A stretch of 49,547 nt of DNA from Prevotella sp. UBA5387 (lineage in GTDB: Bacteria; Bacteroidota; Bacteroidia; Bacteroidales; Bacteroidaceae). Under the pieces are notes generated by a model that saw only the letters and a program-made list of their open reading frames with translations, did not search any database and was not told the origin of the DNA. Made by a program: the position numbers and the translations under genes. Location: contig DHOP01000073.1 of assembly GCA_002407775.1 (NCBI GenBank), positions 49,261-98,807 of the forward strand, given 5' to 3'. Positions 17,461 through 26,693 of this stretch are shown here, in pieces. Numbering within the stretch: the stretch's first letter is position 1; the number at the start of each line of letters is the position of its first letter.

Positions 17461-18741
17461 TTAATTATCAAGTGGTGCTGAGATGGGTGATGCAAAGATC
17501 GTAATGACATTGTCCGCATTGCCTACTTCTGTTAGCGTCAATTCTGTCGGAGACTTAGGGTCATTGCCCTTTACCTCAAAGGTTCTGGCTTTCGTGTAGC
17601 CAAAAGGCTCTACCAAATAGTTATAATATGCGTTGGTCAAATACCAGGTACCATAGCCAATTCCTGTTCCAGGCACTTTTAATTGAATATGAGAGTCATC
17701 TATCAAAGTATAGTCGATATGAATAAAGCCAGCATACTTGCCACTTACGAAGTAAAATCCGAATCGTCCTGAAACCGTGGTAAGGGCGGTCATTTTTAGT
17801 TCTTCACCCAATTGTTGCTGAATGTCTGGGATAACGCCCCAGTACTTCTGACCGAGCTTACCCATTGCACTCATCTTCAGATACCAATCCCCAGAAATCA
17901 ACTGTTCGCTCAAAGGAACAACGGCCTCACCAAGGAAGATGTTGCCATTGGAATTCTCGGAGAAAAGGTTACTTCCATTGGCATTGTACTTAAACCCAGT
18001 AATGGTGTTGCCATTGATTTCGTATGGCTTGTAAAGCTGAATGCCGTCAAGCGTGTAGATGTAATTTACATCGACATCAGCGGTATTGCCATCCTTGTCG
18101 GTGTTTGGAATGGGCATAGTGTGGTAAGAAGGAGCAATACGGACGGTGTCTGTTCCAACGATATAGTTGAAATACTTGAACGTCATCTTCTCTTCTATCT
18201 CTTCTATCTTGGTGAGATAATCTTTCCAGGTGACGTTAGAAGCTAGTGGTGTCATCACGATGCGCCTATTATGCTTCTTACCTTGAAGGATGACAGAATC
18301 GGCATTGGCCTTGAGGACGCGGAACTCGAAATCTCCTTCCATGCCCTTACCATCCTCGCCAATATTGTCGGGATTATGTGGATCGGAAAAATAATGAAAG
18401 ATTGGGTTATGAGCATCGAAGGATAAGACGATGCCTTGGCTCTGCTCCAACTTAAAGTGAGAAGTGAAAATAGAGTCTGGAGCCACCATCTCACTGGATG
18501 CTGTTACAGTCTGATCAGCATTAAATTTGCATAGCACATTGTAGCCACCATATAGCGATCCGGCATAGTATTGCATCACCCAACCATTGGTCGCTCCTGT
18601 GAGCACTTGCATATTCTCATCCGTGGTAGTACTGATTCGCTCTGCAGATGACTTGTCGAACACGTCATCCACCGTTGGCGTGCATGATGCCAAGGCAAAA
18701 AACGCCATTAACATCAATGCTAAATGATATATCTTTTTCAT
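17461..18741 (-). CDS. DUF4302 surface lipoprotein of the SusCD operon
   Basis: A 426-residue lipoprotein: MKKIYHLALMLMAFFALASC gives a type II signal with the acylated Cys at residue 20. The following stretch, QVLTGATNGWVMQYYAG, is the hallmark of DUF4302, a family found in Bacteroidota next to SusC/SusD pairs and zinc metallopeptidase lipoproteins. The rest looks beta-rich with no catalytic motif that I can see. It is the last gene of the operon, 10 bases after the metallopeptidase gene. By position it is probably exposed on the cell surface and assists binding of the imported ligand; this is inference. Confidence 0.82.
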   Translation of the reverse strand: MKKIYHLALMLMAFFALASCTPTVDDVFDKSSAERISTTTDENMQVLTGATNGWVMQYYAGSLYGGYNVLCKFNADQTVTASSEMVAPDSIFTSHFKLEQSQGIVLSFDAHNPIFHYFSDPHNPDNIGEDGKGMEGDFEFRVLKANADSVILQGKKHNRRIVMTPLASNVTWKDYLTKIEEIEEKMTFKYFNYIVGTDTVRIAPSYHTMPIPNTDKDGNTADVDVNYIYTLDGIQLYKPYEINGNTITGFKYNANGSNLFSENSNGNIFLGEAVVPLSEQLISGDWYLKMSAMGKLGQKYWGVIPDIQQQLGEELKMTALTTVSGRFGFYFVSGKYAGFIHIDYTLIDDSHIQLKVPGTGIGYGTWYLTNAYYNYLVEPFGYTKARTFEVKGNDPKSPTELTLTEVGNADNVITIFASPISAPLDN

Positions 18742-18751
18742 ATCGCTGTCG

Positions 18752-20107
18752 TTATTTCAATGTTTTTAAATCAAGCGTCATGGCTTCGTTGGAACGACGC
18801 AGAACCACCTCGCGCAGCTTGTCAAGGTCGATACCCCACGAATCTTTGAAGTAAGTCTTCACGATTTCAAGCTTCTTGACCAATGCATCACGACCGAAGG
18901 TGTCTACCACAGGTTCTTTCTCATACTCGATCATTGGCTTTCTGAAGTACTCGGGCACAGGGATTCCATTCTTGTCATAGATGGTATCACCATCGACAGT
19001 GGTCTGATAGATAGGATCTCCGGCTTTTACTGTAATTGGGTAGCCCTTTCCTTCATAAACGAAGTAAGCCTGCATCTCCCCATTATTGTCCAGGTAATAC
19101 CTCACGTCCTTGTGAATACTATATTTGGGTATGCGGTTGCCCTTACTGTTTAAGAAATAAATGTAGTTGCCGTTGTTGTCGGTTTGGTAGACAATGTTGC
19201 CTGCGGCATCCTTAACAGGAACAAGGTCGCCGTTCTCATCAAGCATAGGAATCTGATTTCCGGTGTCATCTTTCTTATAAACATAGTTACCCTTTGTGTC
19301 GCGTGCATAGACAATCTGTCCCGTCTCATCTTTCTGTACCACGTCCCCGTGGGAAAGAATATTGTTCCATGCTTCGTCTGTATGAGTAACGTAAGTTGAG
19401 TAAACCTCTGCAAAATCCTCGTCGGGCGCAGAACTACCATATCCCGTAACGAATCCCTCGGCGGCAGCATCCTCATCGGTAACATTCACCCAATCAGAGG
19501 TATGGTACTTTCCTGCCGAGATAGTTTGAAACTCGGTGGAATAGCTTTTCTTCTGATGGAGAATATGGCAAAACTCATGATGCATGGTGTGGAAATACCA
19601 ATAGTTGAGATCGAGAGGCTTACTACGCTTGTCGGCGTATGGGTTTGCTTGGTTGACATAGATGTTGTCAGGGTCAAGTTCGTTGATGCGGAACAGCAGG
19701 ATCTTTAAGCCACCCTCTGCAGTTCCAAGCACAATTTTGTTCTGGCTATCGAATTCTGGCGAACCGATAAGCTGCATCACACGGAAACTATTTTTCTTCA
19801 TGAACTCCTCACCAGCTACCTCGGTATAAGCGTCCAACCAGACATGCTTCACCAGAATGGCAATGGCTTTGGATTTATCAACATCAGCAGGCACTACGTT
19901 GTAGTAGTTGTCTGACAACTTATCATTATAAAGGTAGTTGAATTGGATGTTATATGGCTGCGTGTAATTTGTCATCAGCCATTTGTCGAAGTCGTTCTGA
20001 GCAACCTCATCATCCTTGAAGATACTCTGCGAACTAAGCTCCTCGCTTTCGCAGGAAGCTATCAGCGTCATCACGCCGAGCAGCAAGAATAATTTGATGT
20101 ATTTCAT
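18752..20107 (-). CDS. SusCD-associated zinc metallopeptidase lipoprotein with decapeptide repeats
   Basis: A 451-residue lipoprotein with lipobox LIASC (Cys19). The zinc motif H177-E-F-C-H181 is preceded by YWYFHTMHHE, and DEDFAEVYSTYV near 229-240 probably supplies the third ligand. This matches the family of putative zinc-binding metallopeptidase lipoproteins encoded with SusC/SusD. Unusually, residues 260-329 are seven consecutive 10-residue repeats of the pattern D-x-x-G-N-x-V/I-Y/P-x-x (for example DTKGNYVYKK and DAAGNIVYQT), placed between the catalytic core and the conserved C-terminal part. The gene starts 15 bases after susD. It probably acts on the cell surface on a peptide or protein ligand; substrate unknown. 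Confidence 0.83.
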   Translation of the reverse strand: MKYIKLFLLLGVMTLIASCESEELSSQSIFKDDEVAQNDFDKWLMTNYTQPYNIQFNYLYNDKLSDNYYNVVPADVDKSKAIAILVKHVWLDAYTEVAGEEFMKKNSFRVMQLIGSPEFDSQNKIVLGTAEGGLKILLFRINELDPDNIYVNQANPYADKRSKPLDLNYWYFHTMHHEFCHILHQKKSYSTEFQTISAGKYHTSDWVNVTDEDAAAEGFVTGYGSSAPDEDFAEVYSTYVTHTDEAWNNILSHGDVVQKDETGQIVYARDTKGNYVYKKDDTGNQIPMLDENGDLVPVKDAAGNIVYQTDNNGNYIYFLNSKGNRIPKYSIHKDVRYYLDNNGEMQAYFVYEGKGYPITVKAGDPIYQTTVDGDTIYDKNGIPVPEYFRKPMIEYEKEPVVDTFGRDALVKKLEIVKTYFKDSWGIDLDKLREVVLRRSNEAMTLDLKTLK

Positions 20108-20122
20108 AATTTTGTATTTCTA

Positions 20123-21697
20123 TTATTTGTTTGTTGTCTCTCTAGGGTTAGGTTCCAGGCCTGCTGTAACGACGTCGGCCGGTAACTGAATAGCTCCCCT
20201 AAGATCGCCTGCCTTAAACACAAGGGGATCCTCACCGTCCAGATTGTGCGTAATCTCCAAGCCGTATCGTTTGATGTCAAGGAAACGCAGTCCCTGTTGC
20301 CAGGTCTCTATGCGGCGCATCTGAAGGATGAGGTAGATGAGGTTCGTCTGTGTCCCTTCTTCCACGGTGAATCCCTGAGGATGCAAAGGCTTCTTGATAG
20401 TACGTTCCTTATCGGTCTTGACAGGTACCGGAACTTCAGTGATTTTATTAAAGAAGTCGTTGAGAGAAGCTTCTGTCATAACGGGGCGAGTGGCGGTGCC
20501 TGCAACGGGCTTACAGTGAGCGTTAATCCAATAATTAATATCGGTCAAGGAAGCCTCAGTGTTGCCAAGAAGTGCATTAGCCTCCGCGCGAACTAGAAGC
20601 GTCTCGTCTGTCGTGAATGCGGCATCAACAGTATGAGCATAACCCGTGCTATTCACCTTGTCGGTTATCTCGAACATTTCCAGCATCTTGGGATAGTATA
20701 TCGTTTGGTTAGTTCCATAGAGATAACGAGCCTCGTATAACGTATTGTTCGAGCTTCCACTGCCCCAAGGTGATACCGCCCAGAATGTTTCATAAGACAC
20801 AATAGAACGCCCGTGGTTGAAACGATTGAAAGATGAAGACCTGAATGCACGTCCGTTGATGGAATATGCCGTCTGAAACATTAGGTTTGCATTCTCCCCT
20901 GATCTAACATATGCATTGCCAATATCATCTACTCCTGCAAGGTTACCATACGTTGCAACATCGCGTAACGTCGGCGTTCCTGTGCCAAGCACCTTGTCGG
21001 CATATTGTTTAGCCTTATCAAATTTAAGATAATACAAGTTGAAACGAGCGGCAAAGGCGTAAGCTGCTGCCGAATTGAAGTGGTACTTGGGAACTGTCAA
21101 GTGCGCATCGCTCACGTATGGCAATGCAGCCTCGATGTCAGCATCGATATTTTCGTAAAGTTGCTTCATTGTTCCTCGTTCGTCAACAGATACTCCTGGC
21201 TCCTTCGGATAGGGTAGTCCCAAGAAAGTCTCTGCCTTATTGGGGTTATAGGACATGCAGAACGTGTTTCCCAATGTGAACATGGCATAGGCGCGACATA
21301 GTAAGGCCTCTGCCTTGAGAGCCTGATTGCTAGCATTGTCTGGAAGTTTTGCTAACGAAGCCAATGCCTCATTGGCTGTCCCCACGGCAATATAGGCAGA
21401 GTTCCAGATAGATCTTGGGTCATCGTTTCCGACGGTAACAACTTCCTGCCAACGATAGGCCATCTCTTGGTTAATCTGTGTGGTGTATTGTTTGCCATTG
21501 TCCATCACGTTGTCGCTACTCATTTCCAACAGGAAAGCGGGAGAATGATTCGAGTAAGCCGACACCAACAAGCTTGTTGCCTTTTCTGGGGTGTTCACTT
21601 CCGCACGGTCATCAGGCAGCTTGTCCAAATAGCTATCACAAGAGGTCGCCACGGAAAGCGTTGCCAAGGCCATAATAAATATATTTATTCTTTTCAT
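20123..21697 (-). CDS. SusD/RagB-family surface ligand-binding lipoprotein
   Basis: SusD proteins form the lid of the SusC channel and capture the ligand outside the cell. From the ATG at 21697 there are 524 residues, with lipobox SVATSC (Cys20) followed by DSYLDKLPDDR, the usual SusD opening. Helical TPR-like segments follow (NEALASLAKLPDN, ALLCRAYAMFTLGN) and the C-terminus has the typical RRIETWQQGLRFLDIKRYG. An in-frame ATG at 21709 adds four residues before the signal peptide and is less likely. It lies just downstream of susC and belongs to a RagB-like branch. Confidence 0.93.
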   Translation of the reverse strand: MKRINIFIMALATLSVATSCDSYLDKLPDDRAEVNTPEKATSLLVSAYSNHSPAFLLEMSSDNVMDNGKQYTTQINQEMAYRWQEVVTVGNDDPRSIWNSAYIAVGTANEALASLAKLPDNASNQALKAEALLCRAYAMFTLGNTFCMSYNPNKAETFLGLPYPKEPGVSVDERGTMKQLYENIDADIEAALPYVSDAHLTVPKYHFNSAAAYAFAARFNLYYLKFDKAKQYADKVLGTGTPTLRDVATYGNLAGVDDIGNAYVRSGENANLMFQTAYSINGRAFRSSSFNRFNHGRSIVSYETFWAVSPWGSGSSNNTLYEARYLYGTNQTIYYPKMLEMFEITDKVNSTGYAHTVDAAFTTDETLLVRAEANALLGNTEASLTDINYWINAHCKPVAGTATRPVMTEASLNDFFNKITEVPVPVKTDKERTIKKPLHPQGFTVEEGTQTNLIYLILQMRRIETWQQGLRFLDIKRYGLEITHNLDGEDPLVFKAGDLRGAIQLPADVVTAGLEPNPRETTNK

Positions 21698-21721
21698 AAG
21701 GGTTATCATCTTTGTAATGTA

Positions 21722-24700
21722 TTAAAGACCAATTCTCAATGTCATTGTGAGTTGGCGAGCCATAGGAACGGCAACGCCACCAGCGTTGAAGAACTCCGGA
21801 TCTTGACCATTGAGTTTCTCGTCGGAATAAATCAAGAAGAGATTGGTGGCCTGAAGTTTGAGACTGAGAGTATTGAGTCGCAATGTGTGAATCCAACTCT
21901 TGGGGAAATCATATGCCAGTGAGATTTCCTTCATACGGATAAAGTCTCCATTAGCCACACGCTCGGTAGAACGGTTGTAGGCGTTGTAGGCATAGCTCAA
22001 ACGGGAGTCGTTCTGCAATTGGCGCAGGTCGGGGATGGCCGGCACTTGTGTTTTCTTCTCTTCGCCTGCTATGGTCCAACGGTTCTTGAATTCCTTTGGC
22101 ATGGCATCCATGTCGGAATAATTTGACGAGAACGATGGATCGAGGCGAACCTTGTTGCCAAAGGCGAATGTGGCGAAGACGTTGAGTGTGAAGCCCTTGT
22201 AGTTGAACACGTTGCCCAACGATCCTGTTATAGTTGGATCAGTCGGACCTTCATAGATCAGGTGGTCCAGCACACGAGACTGGAAATTGAAATCACTAGT
22301 GGTAAGGTTGCCGTCCTGATTGATAAACTGAGGTATACCTGCGTCATTTAACCCTTGGAAGTCAATCGAGAACAATGAGCGGTAAGGATACCCCTTCATA
22401 GTGAAGCCTGTACCCGTGATCATATCGATGAAGCGCACACGGTTGTCAAGGTCGGTAACCTTTGTCTTTACGTGCGAGAAGATGAAATCAGTGCTCCATT
22501 TGAAGTCTTTGGTAACAATGTTTTTGCTTGAAATGGATAACTCTTCACCATTTGACTTCATCGATGCCACATTGGCATACTCGGTGATCACACCCTTGGT
22601 ACCGTTTGTTGTGCGTGGACCAATAAGGTCGTAGTTGTTACGTGTGTACCAGTCGAAGGTTACGTTGAGTCGGTTGTTTAGGAAGCCTAAGTCCACGCCG
22701 ATGTTGAATTCGTGCTTCTTCTCGTAAGTAAGGTCTGGATTTGCGAAGTCGGTGATTTCAAGACCAGACTCCTTATCAGTAGCAAAGGGACGCCAGGGAT
22801 TGTAGCTACTAATGATCACCTGCGAGTTGACCACGGCTGGTTTGTCACCCGTAAGCGAATAAGAAGCCTTCAGCGTAGCATGGCTCAACACGTTCTTGAA
22901 CGTCGGCTGGAACCAAGATTCCTCGTGTGCGTTCCAAGCACCGGAGATGTTCCATGTAGGCAACCAGCGTGCACTGCGGGCTTTGCCTAAGCGATTGCTT
23001 CCCTCATAGCGTATCGTACCGTTGATAGTGTATCGTCCCTTCCATGAATACGTAGCTGTTCCGAAGAAGGCGACTTCACGGTTATAGCCATTGCTGAGGT
23101 TATAGTAGACATCGTTTTGCTCGCTGGCCTGTTTGAAGTAGTTGTAATCGTATGCACCCAGGTAGCCCATGTCATACTGCATGCCCACACCATTGAAATA
23201 GCTACGGTTGCGGTCGGTATTGTTTATCTCCATACCTCCGAACAAATTGACAATGTGTTGGTCGTTATAGATGTCATTGTAGCTGGCCGTTGCACGGAAG
23301 TCCCAGCTGTTCATCTTATACTTTGTCTCGCGATAGAAGCCACCGTTGGGCAACACAGAGAACGGCAACGAGTTTGGTTTGTCAGGGTCTGTATAGAGCC
23401 AAGGGTTGTTGTCGCGCATTGTAGCATCGTCCATGGCGCGGAAAGCCATCGCCATGTTGGAGTTCTCGCGAATTTGGTTGGCTTGAGTGGTGGTAGAGTA
23501 TTTGTAAGCTCCCAATACCGCAAGTTCCACCTGAGTTACTGGTTTGTACTTCAATTCACCTTGGAATTTCAAGTCCACCACGTCGAAGTCAATGAAATTA
23601 TTGGCCAACTCGTTGTGGATGTTGAACGGTGAATAGTTGCGCGTATAATATTCGTTGGGATCCAAAGCACGCGAACTATTGATGGCATAAGAATAAGGGT
23701 TGATGTCAAAGTCGCGCGACACCTCGCCCGTCACGGCATTCACACTCTGGTTGAGTGCGCCTGGTGCCTTCTGCTTTCTATACGAAGAATTGCTAATGAG
23801 ATTAAGCGAGAGCTTTTGGCTGATATTGTACTGTGCGTTAACGCTCGCCGTATAACGCTGTACCTTGCTCTGCTCCGTCCATCCAGGGTCGTCCATGATA
23901 CTAAACGAAGTGTAATACTGTGCCTTGTCTGTACCTCCGGACATACTGATGGAATGATTCATCGATAAAGCCGTGCTGAAAAGCTCGTCAAACCAATTGG
24001 TATTGCGCATTTCGGCCTGTCGCAAATAACTGTTCATACCAGCTTTGGTATTTGGCAGCAGAAAATTTCCTGTGGTTGGGTCATAGGTATTCATCATCTG
24101 ATACATCTTACCATACACTCCACTGGTGGAAGCACGATAGGTACGGGCAAACGACAGCAAGCCATTAGCCTCAAGTTCCTTATAGATGCCCATCTGCTCT
24201 TGCGAGTTCATGATGTTGAACTGGCTGTAGCTGGGTTTCAAGCGCATGGTGTACTCGCCTGTATAGTTAATGCGAGCACTTCCCGCCTGACCCTTCTTGG
24301 TCGTTACGACGATCACACCGGCCATGGCGCGCGCACCATAAATAGAGGTTGCGGAACCATCCTTCAGAATCTGGAAGCTCTCAATGTCGTCGGCATTTAG
24401 TCCAGCTACGGCAGAACTAATCAATGTAGCAGCATCGCCCGAGGACAACTGGTCGGCATCCACCTGGGTCACGTCCTCCATAATGACGCCGTCTACCACC
24501 CACAAAGGCTTGGAACTGCCGTAGATAGATGTTGCACCGCGTACACGGATCTTAGGCGCTGTACCGAATGTTCCTGATACATTCTGCACAGAAACACCAG
24601 CCACGCGACCTTCGAGCGAGCGGCTGACATCAGCCACACCGTCGAGTTTGGCCTTCGCAGCGTCGATTTTAGAGGTCGCACCAGTAAACAAACGTTTATC

Positions 24701-25027
24701 TATCTTGGTTAAACCCGTTACCACCACCTCGTTGAGTGTGGTGTTAGGTTGCAACACGACATCCATCTTCGGCTTGGCCGTGAGGGTCTGTGTCTCCATA
24801 CCGACATAGCTAAAGACCAACTTAGAGTTCTCTGGAACTTCCAAAGAGAAGTGTCCGTCGACGTTAGTCACCGTCCCGGTCTTAGATCCCTGCACTATGA
24901 CTGATGCCCCGATCACTGGCTGACCATCGTCTTGCGAGGTAACACTACCAGTAACCTTTACTTGCGCCATAGCCGTTCCAACACATAGGAACAACATGAC
25001 TAATAGAATTTTTACTTTTTCTCTCAT
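21722..25027 (-). CDS. SusC/RagA-family TonB-dependent outer-membrane importer
   Basis: A 1101-residue beta-barrel that imports the ligand captured by the SusD partner, driven by TonB. The order is signal peptide (ending GTAMAQ), a carboxypeptidase-regulatory-like domain (VKVTGSVTSQDDGQPVIGAS to about residue 95), the TonB-box region TTLNEVVVTG, a plug domain (GVSVQNVSGTFG, KIRVRGATSIYG, GSATSIYGARAMAGVIVVTT) and the barrel ending in LTMTLRIGL. The nearby zinc metallopeptidase and DUF4302 lipoproteins rather than glycoside hydrolases suggest a peptide, protein or metal-related ligand instead of a glycan; this is inference. An IS4-family element separates it from its original promoter (see 25163-26684 and 26689-26719). 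Confidence 0.94.
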   Translation of the reverse strand: MREKVKILLVMLFLCVGTAMAQVKVTGSVTSQDDGQPVIGASVIVQGSKTGTVTNVDGHFSLEVPENSKLVFSYVGMETQTLTAKPKMDVVLQPNTTLNEVVVTGLTKIDKRLFTGATSKIDAAKAKLDGVADVSRSLEGRVAGVSVQNVSGTFGTAPKIRVRGATSIYGSSKPLWVVDGVIMEDVTQVDADQLSSGDAATLISSAVAGLNADDIESFQILKDGSATSIYGARAMAGVIVVTTKKGQAGSARINYTGEYTMRLKPSYSQFNIMNSQEQMGIYKELEANGLLSFARTYRASTSGVYGKMYQMMNTYDPTTGNFLLPNTKAGMNSYLRQAEMRNTNWFDELFSTALSMNHSISMSGGTDKAQYYTSFSIMDDPGWTEQSKVQRYTASVNAQYNISQKLSLNLISNSSYRKQKAPGALNQSVNAVTGEVSRDFDINPYSYAINSSRALDPNEYYTRNYSPFNIHNELANNFIDFDVVDLKFQGELKYKPVTQVELAVLGAYKYSTTTQANQIRENSNMAMAFRAMDDATMRDNNPWLYTDPDKPNSLPFSVLPNGGFYRETKYKMNSWDFRATASYNDIYNDQHIVNLFGGMEINNTDRNRSYFNGVGMQYDMGYLGAYDYNYFKQASEQNDVYYNLSNGYNREVAFFGTATYSWKGRYTINGTIRYEGSNRLGKARSARWLPTWNISGAWNAHEESWFQPTFKNVLSHATLKASYSLTGDKPAVVNSQVIISSYNPWRPFATDKESGLEITDFANPDLTYEKKHEFNIGVDLGFLNNRLNVTFDWYTRNNYDLIGPRTTNGTKGVITEYANVASMKSNGEELSISSKNIVTKDFKWSTDFIFSHVKTKVTDLDNRVRFIDMITGTGFTMKGYPYRSLFSIDFQGLNDAGIPQFINQDGNLTTSDFNFQSRVLDHLIYEGPTDPTITGSLGNVFNYKGFTLNVFATFAFGNKVRLDPSFSSNYSDMDAMPKEFKNRWTIAGEEKKTQVPAIPDLRQLQNDSRLSYAYNAYNRSTERVANGDFIRMKEISLAYDFPKSWIHTLRLNTLSLKLQATNLFLIYSDEKLNGQDPEFFNAGGVAVPMARQLTMTLRIGL

Positions 25028-25077
25028 CTTGGATAAAGTAAGGTTAATTAATAAAATATGATATATTTATATGTATT

Positions 25078-25099
25078 GAAGCAACTATCACGTTGCTTC
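25078..25099 (-). other. hairpin in the susC mRNA leader
   Basis: GAAGCAAC (25078-25085) pairs perfectly with GTTGCTTC (25092-25099) around a six-base loop, about 50 bases before the susC start codon. It lies in the part of the leader shared by any transcript entering susC. It has no T-run and could be a regulatory leader structure. Confidence 0.5.
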
Positions 25100-25153
25100 T
25101 CCTCATGGATTTATGTAGGGCAAAGTCTGCCCATCACATTAACATGGTTAATT

Positions 25154-25162
25154 ATTGCAAAT
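25154..25162. repeat. target-site duplication, left copy
   Basis: ATTGCAAAT directly abuts the left end of the IS element and is repeated at 26685-26693. Confidence 0.8.
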
Positions 25163-25231
25163 TATTGTTGTCCGGTAAACAAAAACATCAAAAGCTGAAA
25201 AAAGGGGAATAAATCCCGCTGGATTCTTCCC

Positions 25232-25262
25232 CAAAGTTACTATCTTTGTGTTGCTAAACAAA
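25232..25262 (-). promoter_or_regulatory. outward promoter of the IS element, directed at susC
   Basis: On the minus strand TTTG at 25262-25259, a 19-base spacer and TAACTTTG at 25239-25232 form a full consensus Bacteroidota promoter. Transcription would leave the left IS end and enter susC about 200 bases later. Its -7 box is nearly back to back with that of the transposase gene. Confidence 0.65.
25241..25248 (+). promoter_or_regulatory. promoter -7 box of the transposase gene
   Basis: TATCTTTG, 18 bases before the first ATG at 25267. The motif CAAAGTTACTATCTTTG (25232-25248) is an inverted repeat holding this box and the outward-facing one. Confidence 0.5.
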
Positions 25263-25266
25263 AACG

Positions 25267-26592
25267 ATGGTAACCATGAGCAAAGATACTAATTTTTCCG
25301 GACATCCAGTACTAAGTCAGATAATAAAGTTGATAAACCGAGATAAAGTGAACGAGTTAGCCACAACTACAAAAGTCAACAGGTACGTGAAGAGCTTCGA
25401 TGCCTTTACGCATCTTGTAGTGATGATATATGCGGCATTGAGCGGTGCCAAGTCTATCAGGCAAGTTGTAGAGGGTTTTGAGGCCAACGTAACTCGCCTG
25501 AATCACTTGGGCATCTCCTATTTGGTGAGACGTAGCACTCTGTCTGATGCAAACAAGAAGCGGACAAGCCAGTTCTTTGGTGATGTTTACAAGGCCCTAT
25601 ACGAGCGATATTCGGCCGTTTTATCGGACAGCAAGGTCTCCAAGGCACTTCAGAAGGGGTTGTACATCCTTGACTCAACCACGATAAGCCTTTTCTCTCA
25701 GATACTTAAGGGCGTAGGCCGGACTCCTAAAAATAGCAAGAAAAAGGGCGGTATAAAGGCTCATACGCTGTTAGAGGCCTCTTGTGTACTTCCTTCGTTC
25801 GTAGATTACTCCGCCGCTGCCATACACGACCACAGTAGAATGAGCAGTATCTTGTCGCTCCCATCTGGATCATTCGCCACGTTTGACATGGGTTATGTAG
25901 ATTACTGGATGTGGAAGCAATTCACAGACCATGACATCTTCTTTGTCACCAGACAAAAGGACAAAATGAGCTTTACTGTGATAGAGAATATAACATGTAG
26001 TAGCGATGATAACGTTGTATCCGACCAGAAGATATCGGTCGTCTATCGTCATACTACGGAAAGAGAGCTGACCGAGGAGGAAATGAAACACAGACGAGGT
26101 AAGAAGCCAAAGAAACGTCCTACAGTGAAACAAACTGAGACGGGAACGTTAGTTCTCAGACGCGTCGTAAAGAAAACCGATGATAAGAAAGGGACTATTG
26201 CGTTCATTACCAATAATTTCAGTTTGTCAGCTAGTGAAATCTGTGAAATATATAGACGGCGTTGGGCTATAGAGTGTCTGTTTAAACGTCTCAAGCAGAA
26301 CTTCCCCTTGAAATATTTCCTGGGAGACAGCGTTAATGCCATAGAAATACAGATTTGGTCGGTTATGATAGCTTATCTCTTGACAAGGGCTATCTCCAGA
26401 GAGGCAAAAGATAAGATGTCGTTTTCCAATCTCGTATGCGCTATCCGGCTTACGATGTTCTCCTATATTGACATTGTAGCCATGGTCGTAGACCCCTTAC
26501 GTGCTTGGCGTGATCTCAAGGAGGCTCAGTTAAAGCAGGATTTGGCTTACAATCCGAAATATATACAATTAAGCCTCTTTGATGACCTATAG
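25267..26592 (+). CDS. IS4-family transposase (DUF4372 N-terminus)
   Basis: A 441-residue DDE transposase that cuts and pastes the element at its inverted repeats. The N-terminal part (FSGHPVLSQIIKLINRDKVN) is the DUF4372-type domain common in Bacteroidota IS4 elements. The catalytic core follows, with LDSTTISLFS carrying the first Asp, FDMGYVDYWMW the second, and YRRRWAIECLFKRLKQN the YREK-like segment with the Glu. The frame is complete, so the element is probably still active. The start could be 25267 or the ATG at 25276 (MSKDTNFSG). Confidence 0.93.
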   Translation: MVTMSKDTNFSGHPVLSQIIKLINRDKVNELATTTKVNRYVKSFDAFTHLVVMIYAALSGAKSIRQVVEGFEANVTRLNHLGISYLVRRSTLSDANKKRTSQFFGDVYKALYERYSAVLSDSKVSKALQKGLYILDSTTISLFSQILKGVGRTPKNSKKKGGIKAHTLLEASCVLPSFVDYSAAAIHDHSRMSSILSLPSGSFATFDMGYVDYWMWKQFTDHDIFFVTRQKDKMSFTVIENITCSSDDNVVSDQKISVVYRHTTERELTEEEMKHRRGKKPKKRPTVKQTETGTLVLRRVVKKTDDKKGTIAFITNNFSLSASEICEIYRRRWAIECLFKRLKQNFPLKYFLGDSVNAIEIQIWSVMIAYLLTRAISREAKDKMSFSNLVCAIRLTMFSYIDIVAMVVDPLRAWRDLKEAQLKQDLAYNPKYIQLSLFDDL

Positions 26593-26684
26593 GGGTTACT
26601 TTTTAGAAATAAGAATCATGTCCCGTATTTACTGGGGTTCCGAGAGCTAAAATCACGGAATCTGGGTTTTACCGGACAGCAATA

Positions 26685-26693
26685 ATTGCAAAT
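26685..26693. repeat. target-site duplication, right copy
   Basis: ATTGCAAAT, identical to 25154-25162. It overlaps the -7 box of the displaced susC promoter. Confidence 0.8.

Larger units (their letters stand above)
25163..26684 (+). mobile_element. intact IS4-family insertion sequence, 1522 bp
   Basis: The ends are 17-base inverted repeats with one mismatch: TATTGTTGTCCGGTAAA at 25163-25179 and, on the other strand, TATTGCTGTCCGGTAAA at 26684-26668. They are flanked by a perfect 9-base duplication ATTGCAAAT (25154-25162 and 26685-26693). One full-length transposase gene lies inside. Intact ends, identical duplications and an open transposase frame suggest a recent insertion. If it is removed together with one duplication copy, a normal susC promoter region is restored. 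Confidence 0.88.
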
